64,000 bases of DNA from Agreia sp. COWG. Its GTDB lineage: Bacteria > Actinomycetota > Actinomycetes > Actinomycetales > Microbacteriaceae. Position 1 is the stretch's first letter. Each line of letters opens with the position of its first letter. Position numbers and translations under genes: made by a program. Positions 57,517 through 64,000 of this stretch are shown here, one piece after another. The notes below the pieces were generated by a model that saw nothing but the letters and a program-made list of their open reading frames with translations, made no database searches and was not told the DNA's origin. The stretch lies in NCBI RefSeq assembly GCF_904528075.1, contig NZ_LR882035.1, positions 930,001 to 994,000 on the forward strand, read 5' to 3'.

Positions 57517-58425
57517 GTGCCAGAACTCCCCGAGGTCGAGGTCGTTCGCGCGGGCCTCGAACGTGCCGTCTCCGGCGCGACGATCACCGCCGTCGAGGTC
57601 TTCGACCAGCGCTCGCTCAAGCGGCACAGCCCCGCGGCCGGCGCGTTCGTCGATCTGCTCGAGGGGCGCCGGATGCTCAGCGCGGTTCGCCGGGGAAAGT
57701 TCCTGTGGTTCCCGCTCGGCTCTGCTGCCAGAAGCGATTCGCGGCAGGCGCTCGTGACCCACCTCGGCATGAGCGGGCAGGTGTTGCTGCGCACGCCAGG
57801 CGTCGAGGAAGACGGGTTGCTGCGTATTCGGCTGCACATCGAGAACCCGGCACACGGCGAGTTCTGGGTGAACTTCGTCGACCAGCGCATCTTCGGCTCG
57901 ATGGCCGTGGACTCGCTCGTCGACACCCCGGACGGCCGCGCCGCCGGCCTCGGCAGCGACCTCGCCGCCGTGCCGAGCCAGGTCGCTCACATCGCGAGGG
58001 ATCCGCTCGACCCCGCCTTCGACGACGCCGCCTTCTTCGCGGCGCTCGCCAGAAAGAACACGGGCATCAAACGGGCGCTGCTCGACCAGAGCCTCGTCAG
58101 CGGAATCGGCAACATCTACGCCGACGAGTCGCTCTGGGCGGCGCGCATCCACTACGCGCAGCCAGCCTCGTCGCTGTCGAAGGCCAAGGCGAGGCTGCTT
58201 CTCGCCGAGGTGCGGCTCGTGCTCGACAAGGCCCTCGCCGAGGGCGGAACCAGCTTCGACGCGCAGTACGTGAACGTGAACGGCGCCTCGGGCTACTTCT
58301 CGCACAGCCTCAACGCTTACGGACAGCAGGGAAAGCCGTGCCCCCGCTGCGGCAGGCCCATCGTGCGCGAGAGTTTCATGAACCGCGGTTCGCACTTCTG
58401 CCCTCACTGCCAACGGTTGCGCTAG
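57517..58425 (+). CDS. mutM: Formamidopyrimidine-DNA glycosylase
   Basis: 302 aa. N-terminal PELPEVEVVRAGLE (Pro2 nucleophile, Glu3) and a C-terminal zinc finger CPRCGRPIVRESFMNRG then CPHC. NIYADESLW and the GGTSF region complete the family. Removes 8-oxoguanine and Fapy lesions. GTG start, 8 bp after rnc. Confidence 0.96.
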   Translation: MPELPEVEVVRAGLERAVSGATITAVEVFDQRSLKRHSPAAGAFVDLLEGRRMLSAVRRGKFLWFPLGSAARSDSRQALVTHLGMSGQVLLRTPGVEEDGLLRIRLHIENPAHGEFWVNFVDQRIFGSMAVDSLVDTPDGRAAGLGSDLAAVPSQVAHIARDPLDPAFDDAAFFAALARKNTGIKRALLDQSLVSGIGNIYADESLWAARIHYAQPASSLSKAKARLLLAEVRLVLDKALAEGGTSFDAQYVNVNGASGYFSHSLNAYGQQGKPCPRCGRPIVRESFMNRGSHFCPHCQRLR

Positions 58426-58455
58426 CACGGCTGCTCCGTTACCGCAGCGTCTGCG

Positions 58456-58953
58456 TCAGCCGGCGACTGCTCCGCCGCGGCGTGCGCCGAACGCAACCCG
58501 CACGACGCCGATGACGAGAGCGGCAAGCGCGACGGCAGCGGCAGAGAGACTGGCCAGGTACAGGGGCGCTTCGAGCGCGAGCGTCGCCTCGGAGTTCCAG
58601 TCGAGGTAGGTGTCGCCGACAGAGTTCAGGTTGCCGAACGAGGCGAAGAAGAATGCGGGCGCGCCGAAGGCGATGATCGCCGCCCATATCGCGACGATTC
58701 CCCACGTCGTCATGCTGGCGCGTGCTCGTCGGCTGAGCACAACCCAACCGGTGGCGAGCGACACTCCGATGGCGGCGAAGACGATTCCGCCGGCGGCGGA
58801 GTGCGGCTGCCCGGCGGCGTCCATTCGGGCGATCGTCGTATCGAGCGGCTGCTCGCTGGCCGCGACGACGGCCCAATCGTTCACAAGCAGCGCGCCGACG
58901 ATCGAGTAGGCGACGATGGCTGTGAACCCGAGCAGTGTGAGTGTCAGACGCAT
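58456..58953 (-). CDS. Four-helix membrane protein of unknown function
   Basis: 165 aa. Four hydrophobic helices (near 5-25, 55-75, 85-110 and 130-155) and a short polar loop with Asn/Gly/Asp (NLNSVGDTYLDWNSE). Not recognised. Minus-strand TAGGCT ends 6 bp before its ATG, fitting a leaderless mRNA. Convergent with mutM. Confidence 0.75.
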   Translation of the reverse strand: MRLTLTLLGFTAIVAYSIVGALLVNDWAVVAASEQPLDTTIARMDAAGQPHSAAGGIVFAAIGVSLATGWVVLSRRARASMTTWGIVAIWAAIIAFGAPAFFFASFGNLNSVGDTYLDWNSEATLALEAPLYLASLSAAAVALAALVIGVVRVAFGARRGGAVAG

Positions 58954-58959
58954 GCCGGA

Positions 58960-58965
58960 AGCCTA
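58960..58965 (-). promoter_or_regulatory. Predicted leaderless promoter of the four-helix protein gene
   Basis: TAGGCT on the minus strand, 6 bp from the ATG at 58953. Confidence 0.5.
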
Positions 58966-59116
58966 ACGACCGGCCGCGACGGCGCCTCGCCGGGCGGCCG
59001 ACCCGGGCGTCTGCGCTTGGCGGATTGAGAGCAAGTTCACCGGATGCTGTCGGAGGGGTCGTTCATACTGTGCGCTGGCCTGCCATCGCAGGCCTTCACT
59101 TTTTGGAGGACTCTGA

Positions 59117-60736
59117 GTGAGCGACAACGACGAATCGACCGGCCCCCAGCTGGAGCCCTGGTTCAGCGAGGCACCCCGGCCGCGCAAGAGGGCAGAGGCC
59201 GAGACGGTTCCCGTCGACACGGTATTCGGCGGGCCGGATGCCGTGGGCACACCCATCGAGCAGATGACCGAGGTCATTCCCCCGTATCAGGGCGAGCCCG
59301 ACGACGAGGGCTACGACCACGATGGCCTCGACCACGACGGACTAGAGCAGATCGAGCTCGCGCCGATCGATGCTCAGCCAGCGGCCGCGGCAGGCGCCCA
59401 GAAGCCGCCTCGCGCGAAGCTCCGGCGTCGCGTGCCGCGCAACGCCCTTGCCATCCTCGGTGGAGCCCGAGCAGACGCCGTCGCAGCCGCGCCGGGTGAC
59501 AAGCAGGCGTACTCGGCGATGGCGCTCATCCTCATGTTCACGGCAACTGTTGCCGCTCTCAGCATGTCGTTCGCGCTCGGCATGGTGTTCCACGCCGACT
59601 GGTTCTGGTTCATTCCCATCGGCATCTTCTGGGGCGCTGGCATCTTCGCCATCGACCGCGCGCTCACGATTCAGCTGTCGAACACCAAGGGCGCGTGGAA
59701 GACCATCTTCGCCGTGGTACCCCGGGTGCTGCTCGCCGCCGTGCTCGGAGCGGTGATCTCGACGCCGGTCACGCTGCAGATCTTCGCGCCCGAGATCGGC
59801 GCCCAGATCCTGGTGATGGAGGCGGATGCCCGCACCTCCTTCGCCGACAAGCTCGCGAACGACCCGGTCATCGCCACCGAGGCCGACGTGCGCGCCTCGA
59901 TCGCGAGCAACCAGGCCATCATCGACAAGAGCGACGCGATCGATCCGACCACGGACCCCACCTACGCGGCCGCGAAGAAGGCCGAAGACGCCGCCCTCGC
60001 CGATCTCAACGCCAAGACGGCAGCGTGGCAGGCCGAGGCGAACGGCACAGGAGGCACCGGCGAGGTGGGTGATGGAGCGGTGACCCAGATCGCCAAGCAG
60101 GCCGTCGATGCCGCCCAGGTCATCTACACCCAGGCGCAGAAGGCGACCCAGGCTGCGCTGACCACAGCCCAGTCCGCGCTCGGCTCGCAACTCGACCAGT
60201 CGAAGACGGCGGCGCAGGCTGCCCTCACGAAGGCCCAATCCGACCTCGCGACCATCGAGCAGCGCAAGGCCGACTTCCAGGCCCAGAACGATGCCGCGGT
60301 GTCATCGAGCGACGGCATCAGCAACAGGCTCACGGCCCTCGACAGGCTCAGCGCGTCGAGTCCGTCGGCGGGCCTCGCCCACGTGATGGTGTTCTTGCTG
60401 TTCTTCGCGATCGAGTTGCTGCCGGTCATCATCAAGCTGCTGCGCAACCTCGGAAACAAAGAGAGCGTGCACGACGCCACCGCGCGCGAGCACGACAGCA
60501 CCGAGATCAACCGCGTGCGCCAGGAGTACGCGCTCGAACGCGATCAGGCGTTGCTCGAGGCGCAGATCGCCACGGGCAGGCTCGCCACGCTGCGCGAGCT
60601 GGCCGCGCACGAAGAGGAGCTCGCGCTCGCGACCGGGCGTGAACGCAATGTGGGCCTCGACGCCCGAGTGCGCCGCAAGAGCCGCGAGTTCTTCAACGAA
60701 TGGGACCGAGAAGAGACGGAGCAGCGCCGGCGCTGA
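59117..60736 (+). CDS. DUF4407-domain membrane protein
   Basis: 539 aa from GTG with TTGGAGGA upstream. Acidic N-terminus (about 1-110), two membrane helices (near 137-155 and 160-180), another pair around 200-220, a long Ala/Gln-rich coiled coil (about 250-395, e.g. TQAALTTAQSALGSQLDQSK), a further helix (HVMVFLLFFAIELLPVIIKLL) and a charged cytosolic tail. DUF4407 matches this layout. Function unknown. Confidence 0.8.
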   Translation: MSDNDESTGPQLEPWFSEAPRPRKRAEAETVPVDTVFGGPDAVGTPIEQMTEVIPPYQGEPDDEGYDHDGLDHDGLEQIELAPIDAQPAAAAGAQKPPRAKLRRRVPRNALAILGGARADAVAAAPGDKQAYSAMALILMFTATVAALSMSFALGMVFHADWFWFIPIGIFWGAGIFAIDRALTIQLSNTKGAWKTIFAVVPRVLLAAVLGAVISTPVTLQIFAPEIGAQILVMEADARTSFADKLANDPVIATEADVRASIASNQAIIDKSDAIDPTTDPTYAAAKKAEDAALADLNAKTAAWQAEANGTGGTGEVGDGAVTQIAKQAVDAAQVIYTQAQKATQAALTTAQSALGSQLDQSKTAAQAALTKAQSDLATIEQRKADFQAQNDAAVSSSDGISNRLTALDRLSASSPSAGLAHVMVFLLFFAIELLPVIIKLLRNLGNKESVHDATAREHDSTEINRVRQEYALERDQALLEAQIATGRLATLRELAAHEEELALATGRERNVGLDARVRRKSREFFNEWDREETEQRRR

Positions 60737-60749
60737 CTGTAACCGGCAG

Positions 60750-61475
60750 CTACGCGGAGGTCTGTGCGGCGGTCTCCGCCGGTGCCGCCGGAGCGTGATG
60801 CGGACGACCGGCGAGGTGACCGATCAGCGCGACCATCAGGGTGATGAACGCCGAGAGGGCCACCCCAAGGCCGATGTGGAACATCAGTAGTAGCGCGCCC
60901 ACGGCGGCACCCGCGCAGATCAGCAGGATGGCGCCGGCTCGCCGGAACCACGGCTGGCCGCGGCCGCCGGCCAGCCGGGAGTCGGCGGCGAGGCCGGTGA
61001 TGGTGGAGGTGACCACGACCGTGGTCACGTCTTTCACCCCGATGTGCCTGGCCGTGGCGGCCTGGATGCCCATCACCACGGCGAAGAATCCGGTGAAGAT
61101 GTACTCGTAGGGCCGGGGCGGTGGCCCGTCGTTCACGAACAGGGCCACGGTGAGGCCCACCATGACCACGCCGACGAGGGTGAAGAGCACGGTGCTGTGC
61201 GTGGTCCAGCCCACCTTCACCGGTCGCAGCACTCGTCCGCCGATGGCGGCGCCGAGCATGAACGCGAAGAGGGCGACGAGCGGTCCGATCACGGGCAGCC
61301 CGTCCGCTCCCGCGATGGCCATTCCGAGGATCACGACATTGCCCGTCATGTTCGCCGTGAAGACCTTGTCGAGCCCCAGATAGCCCACCGCATCGGCGAT
61401 TCCGGTCGAGAAAGTGAGCGCGAGCATCAGCGACAGGTGCAGGTTGGCGGGATTGCTGCGAAGTCTCGTGAGCAC
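60750..61475 (-). CDS. DUF1275 (YoaK-like) membrane protein
   Basis: 241 aa from a GTG with AGAGG upstream. Six or seven helices; N-terminal LALTFSTGIADAVGYLGLDKVFTANMTGNVVILGMA is the YoaK signature, and GIQAATARHIGVKDVTTVVVTSTITGLA the second conserved stretch. Function unknown. Confidence 0.85.
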   Translation of the reverse strand: MLTRLRSNPANLHLSLMLALTFSTGIADAVGYLGLDKVFTANMTGNVVILGMAIAGADGLPVIGPLVALFAFMLGAAIGGRVLRPVKVGWTTHSTVLFTLVGVVMVGLTVALFVNDGPPPRPYEYIFTGFFAVVMGIQAATARHIGVKDVTTVVVTSTITGLAADSRLAGGRGQPWFRRAGAILLICAGAAVGALLLMFHIGLGVALSAFITLMVALIGHLAGRPHHAPAAPAETAAQTSA

Positions 61476-61605
61476 GGATGCACCTCTTGCTAGGGATCGG
61501 GTCGGGCGCGACCGGGATCGGCGCGGCGGGACGTGATGCGGGCGCACGATACTCTCGAAAGCGACCGCCCCCATCTTTTCAGACTTCGGAAGGTGCGCCG
61601 CCTCC

Positions 61606-62703
61606 ATGCCCCTCGATGCTCCGCTCCAGCCCGGCCAGGGTGTCATCCAGGCCGCCCACTATCTGCCGGCGTCGATCGGCAACGTGCTGTGGGGGAGGCT
61701 GCCCTGTTCCACCGATGCCGCCGTGCTCGAGATCGACTCCGGCGACGAGGTGACCATCGACACCCTGAGCCACGAGGGCGTGCTCGAAGACCAGGGTCGC
61801 GATCCCGCTGGTTTCTTCGCGGGCCACGGTGTCGCACGCGACGGGGTTCTCGACGACGCCGTCGCGCTCGCGGCATCGGGAGTGAGGCGCGATACGCGCA
61901 CCGACGGGCCGCACGTCGTCACCGGGCCCATCCGCATCCGGGGCGCCAGGCCGGGCGATCTGCTCAGGATGACCGTGCTCGAGGCGACCCCGCGGGTTCC
62001 CTACGGCGTGATCTCGAACAGGCATGGGCGAGGGGCGCTGCCGGGGGAGTTTCCGCGGGTCGAGGGCTCGGTGAGCGTCTTCGCCGCCGTCGACGTCGAC
62101 GCCGATGGAACGCAGGTGGGAACGCTGCCGTTACTCGCCGGAGGTGAGAGAACGGTGCGGTTCCCGCTGAATCCGTTCCTCGGCATCATGGGGGTCGCCG
62201 TCGCGGGCGATGCCCGGCCGCACTCCGTTCCGCCTGGTCCGCACGGCGGCAACATCGACATCAACCTGCTCACCGTCGGCAGTTCCCTCTACCTGCCCGT
62301 GCAGGTCGACGGCGCGCTCGCGTACGTCGGCGACCCGCACTTCGCCCAGGGCGACGGAGAGGTGGCGCTCACCGCGATGGAGGCCTCGCTGCGCGTGACC
62401 GTGCGCTTCGAGGTCGTCGAGCAGGCCGACGCGCTGGCGAGATTCGGCCGCCTCGTCGGGCCTCTGGCGGAGACGACCGAGTTTCTCGTGCCGACAGGCA
62501 TGAACGAAGACCTCGACGAGGCCGTGCGCGACTGCGTGCGGGCGGCGATCTCGCTGCTCGAGGCGCGCTACGGCATGCAGCCGGAGCTGGCCTACGCCTA
62601 CCTCAGCGCGGCCACCGATTTCAACATCTCGCAGGTCGTCGACCTCGTGAAGGGCGTGCACGCACGCATCCGCGTTTCCGATTTTGGAGGAAGAAATGCC
62701 TGA
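61606..62703 (+). CDS. Acetamidase/formamidase family protein
   Basis: 365 aa. FmdA/AmdA signatures: SCDSxD-like DSGDEVTIDTLSHEG, VTGPIRIRGARPGDLLRMTVLEATPR, FPLNPFLGIMGVA, PPGPHGGNIDINLLTVGSSLYLPVQVDGALAYVGDPHFAQGDGE. Hydrolyses formamide, acetamide or similar short amides. The next gene starts within its last 8 bases, so the two amide hydrolases are coupled. Confidence 0.9.
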   Translation: MPLDAPLQPGQGVIQAAHYLPASIGNVLWGRLPCSTDAAVLEIDSGDEVTIDTLSHEGVLEDQGRDPAGFFAGHGVARDGVLDDAVALAASGVRRDTRTDGPHVVTGPIRIRGARPGDLLRMTVLEATPRVPYGVISNRHGRGALPGEFPRVEGSVSVFAAVDVDADGTQVGTLPLLAGGERTVRFPLNPFLGIMGVAVAGDARPHSVPPGPHGGNIDINLLTVGSSLYLPVQVDGALAYVGDPHFAQGDGEVALTAMEASLRVTVRFEVVEQADALARFGRLVGPLAETTEFLVPTGMNEDLDEAVRDCVRAAISLLEARYGMQPELAYAYLSAATDFNISQVVDLVKGVHARIRVSDFGGRNA

Positions 62704-64000
62704 CACCACCGCGTCTGCCCCCCTCGCCCCGACGACGATCGTGGGGGAGCTGCCCGCGGGGCTGCTCGAGGCCTTCTGGGGGTACGAGCGCGCCCTTGTC
62801 GAGAACGACATCGCTGCGCTCGACGCGGCCTTCGCCCCGGGTGACACGACCATGCGCGGCGACGCCGGCGGCCTGCTGGTGGGCCACGATCGCATCAGCG
62901 CCTTCCGCGGTGCGCGCGGCGGAGCTCCTGTTCGACGCATCGTGAGCGTGCACGTGCGGGTGCTCTCTGGCGAGTACGCCCTCATCGTCAGCGAGAACGA
63001 ACCGGCCTCGGGCGGCCGCGGCCTCGTCACGCAGCTCTGGGCCCGACACGCGGATGCGGCCCGCTGGGTCGTCGAATCGGCCCAGGTGGCCGGCGCCCCG
63101 GCCGCCATGAACACCTCGATCTGGCGCGTGCTGGGCGCACCGCTCGTTGCGGGGTCGGCCGAGGCCGGATCCCTGACGGGCGAGAGCATCGCGGTGAAGG
63201 ACCTCTTCGATGTCGAGGGCTTCGCCGTGGGCGGCGGCGTGCCGCAGTATCTCTCCGAGTCTCAGCCCGCAGGGCAGAGCGCCCCCGCCGTGGCGGCGCT
63301 GCTCTCGGCCGGCGCGTCCGTGCGTGGCATCGCCCAGACAGACGAGTTCGCCTATTCGATCGCGGGCAAGAACGCGCACTACGGAACGCCGCCGAACGTG
63401 CGGGTGCCGGGCGCTATCCCGGGCGGATCGTCGAGCGGTCCCGCATCCGCCGTCGCGCTCGGTCACGCCAGCATCGGCCTCGGCACAGACACGGCGGGTT
63501 CCATCCGCGTACCCGCGTCGTACCAGGGGCTGTGGGGTCTTCGCAGCACGCACGGCGCCGTCGACTCCGGCGGGCTCCTGCCGTTGGCTCCGTCGTTCGA
63601 CGCCATCGGGTGGATCACGCGATCGGCCGATGTGCTTCACCGGGCGGCGGCCGCGTCGCTCGATGCCGAGGCGCAGCATGCGGTCGAGCCGCAGTTCGTC
63701 ATGTCGACGCAGCTGCTCTTCGCTGCCGATCAGGGTGTGCAGGCAGCCGTCGTCGAGGCCGTCGGCCGGCTCGAGGCAACCGGTGTGATCGGCCAGACCG
63801 GGTTCGTCGATCTCGGCGACACCTCCGGCTTCTTCGGTGCCTTCCGCACCGTGCAGGCGGCCGAGGCCTGGCGCCGGCACGGAGAGTGGATCGCGGCGCA
63901 CCCCGGGGTGCTCGGCGACGACATCGCCGCGCGCTTCGACGATGCATCGCGCATCACCGGCGAGGCGGAAGACGAGGCGCGCGCGGTGCTCGCGGCCGCT
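62696..64000 (+). CDS. AtzH-like domain fused to amidase-signature hydrolase (partial, runs off right edge)
   Basis: 435 codons without a stop inside the window. Residues 1-135 form a SnoaL/NTF2-like AtzH domain (LLEAFWGYERALVENDIAALDAAFAP, GHDRISAFRG). From about 160 it is an amidase-signature enzyme: SIAVKDLFDVEG (catalytic Lys), GGSSSGPASAVA (Ser-Gly-rich) and GTDTAGSIRVPAS (cis-Ser and nucleophile). TTGGAGGAAG precedes the ATG, which overlaps the FmdA-like stop by 8 bp. AtzH domains accompany AtzE-like amidases of cyanuric acid/biuret breakdown, so a nitrogen-scavenging substrate is likely. Confidence 0.88.
   Translation, partial: MPDTTASAPLAPTTIVGELPAGLLEAFWGYERALVENDIAALDAAFAPGDTTMRGDAGGLLVGHDRISAFRGARGGAPVRRIVSVHVRVLSGEYALIVSENEPASGGRGLVTQLWARHADAARWVVESAQVAGAPAAMNTSIWRVLGAPLVAGSAEAGSLTGESIAVKDLFDVEGFAVGGGVPQYLSESQPAGQSAPAVAALLSAGASVRGIAQTDEFAYSIAGKNAHYGTPPNVRVPGAIPGGSSSGPASAVALGHASIGLGTDTAGSIRVPASYQGLWGLRSTHGAVDSGGLLPLAPSFDAIGWITRSADVLHRAAAASLDAEAQHAVEPQFVMSTQLLFAADQGVQAAVVEAVGRLEATGVIGQTGFVDLGDTSGFFGAFRTVQAAEAWRRHGEWIAAHPGVLGDDIAARFDDASRITGEAEDEARAVLAAA

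Overview
The window is high-GC chromosomal DNA of an actinobacterium, most likely of the family Microbacteriaceae. This rests on codon use, the PknG-GlnH-GlnX signalling genes, coenzyme F420 genes, a zinc-free L32, and many gene starts with a TANNNT box only 6-8 bp upstream (predicted leaderless mRNAs). No tRNA, rRNA or CRISPR array was seen.

1-11.9 kb: a long minus-strand operon reads out of the left edge. It encodes TelA, an unknown 172-aa protein, a CbbX-type AAA ATPase, a GlnX-like membrane sensor, a GlnH-like lipoprotein, an unknown coiled-coil protein, PknG kinase and a zinc-ribbon PP2C phosphatase. Most junctions are 4-bp overlaps. corA and a DUF3515 lipoprotein lie upstream. 11.9-16.0 kb: housekeeping thiL, rsmD and recG.

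16.0-36.9 kb: a gene-mosaic accessory region between recG and the ABC-F/coaD pair. It holds an SMC/Rad50-like ATPase with a small overlapping partner gene (possible defence pair), ASCH and GNAT proteins, a small serine recombinase with a duplicated 3' fragment, secreted proteins and lipoproteins, an ECF sigma factor with a putative anti-sigma factor, a TetR-MFS pair, an MFS-hydrolase operon, a CynX-like MFS, a MerR regulator and small membrane proteins. A family of 42-bp elements (a 16-bp module plus a 26-bp dyad with an AT centre, shaped like a serine-invertase crossover site) lies between the gene modules, often just after a stop codon. Other repeats include a 190-bp direct repeat bracketing an acetyltransferase gene. 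This repeat system is the most unusual part of the window.

37.0-44.6 kb: an ABC-F ATPase and coaD, then F420 metabolism: an FGD-like F420 oxidoreductase, cofE, cofC and, on the opposite strand, cofD. Two paralogous membrane proteins sharing an FMRP tail lie among them. A membrane protein plus winged-helix regulator pair follows, with a clear promoter and duplicated operator.

44.7-55.6 kb: a reductive pyrimidine or hydantoin catabolic cluster: MocR regulator, beta-ureidopropionase-type nitrilase, dihydropyrimidinase, a luciferase-like (possibly F420-dependent) oxidoreductase, a four-gene ABC importer with an NMT1/THI5-type binding protein, a class III aminotransferase and a LysR regulator. 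No classical dihydropyrimidine dehydrogenase gene is present, so the luciferase-like enzyme beside the F420 genes is a candidate for the first or an accessory redox step.

55.9-58.4 kb: the conserved DUF177-rpmF-rnc-mutM operon. 58.5-64 kb: membrane proteins (DUF4407, DUF1275), a formamidase/acetamidase and the start of an AtzH-amidase fusion gene cut by the right edge.
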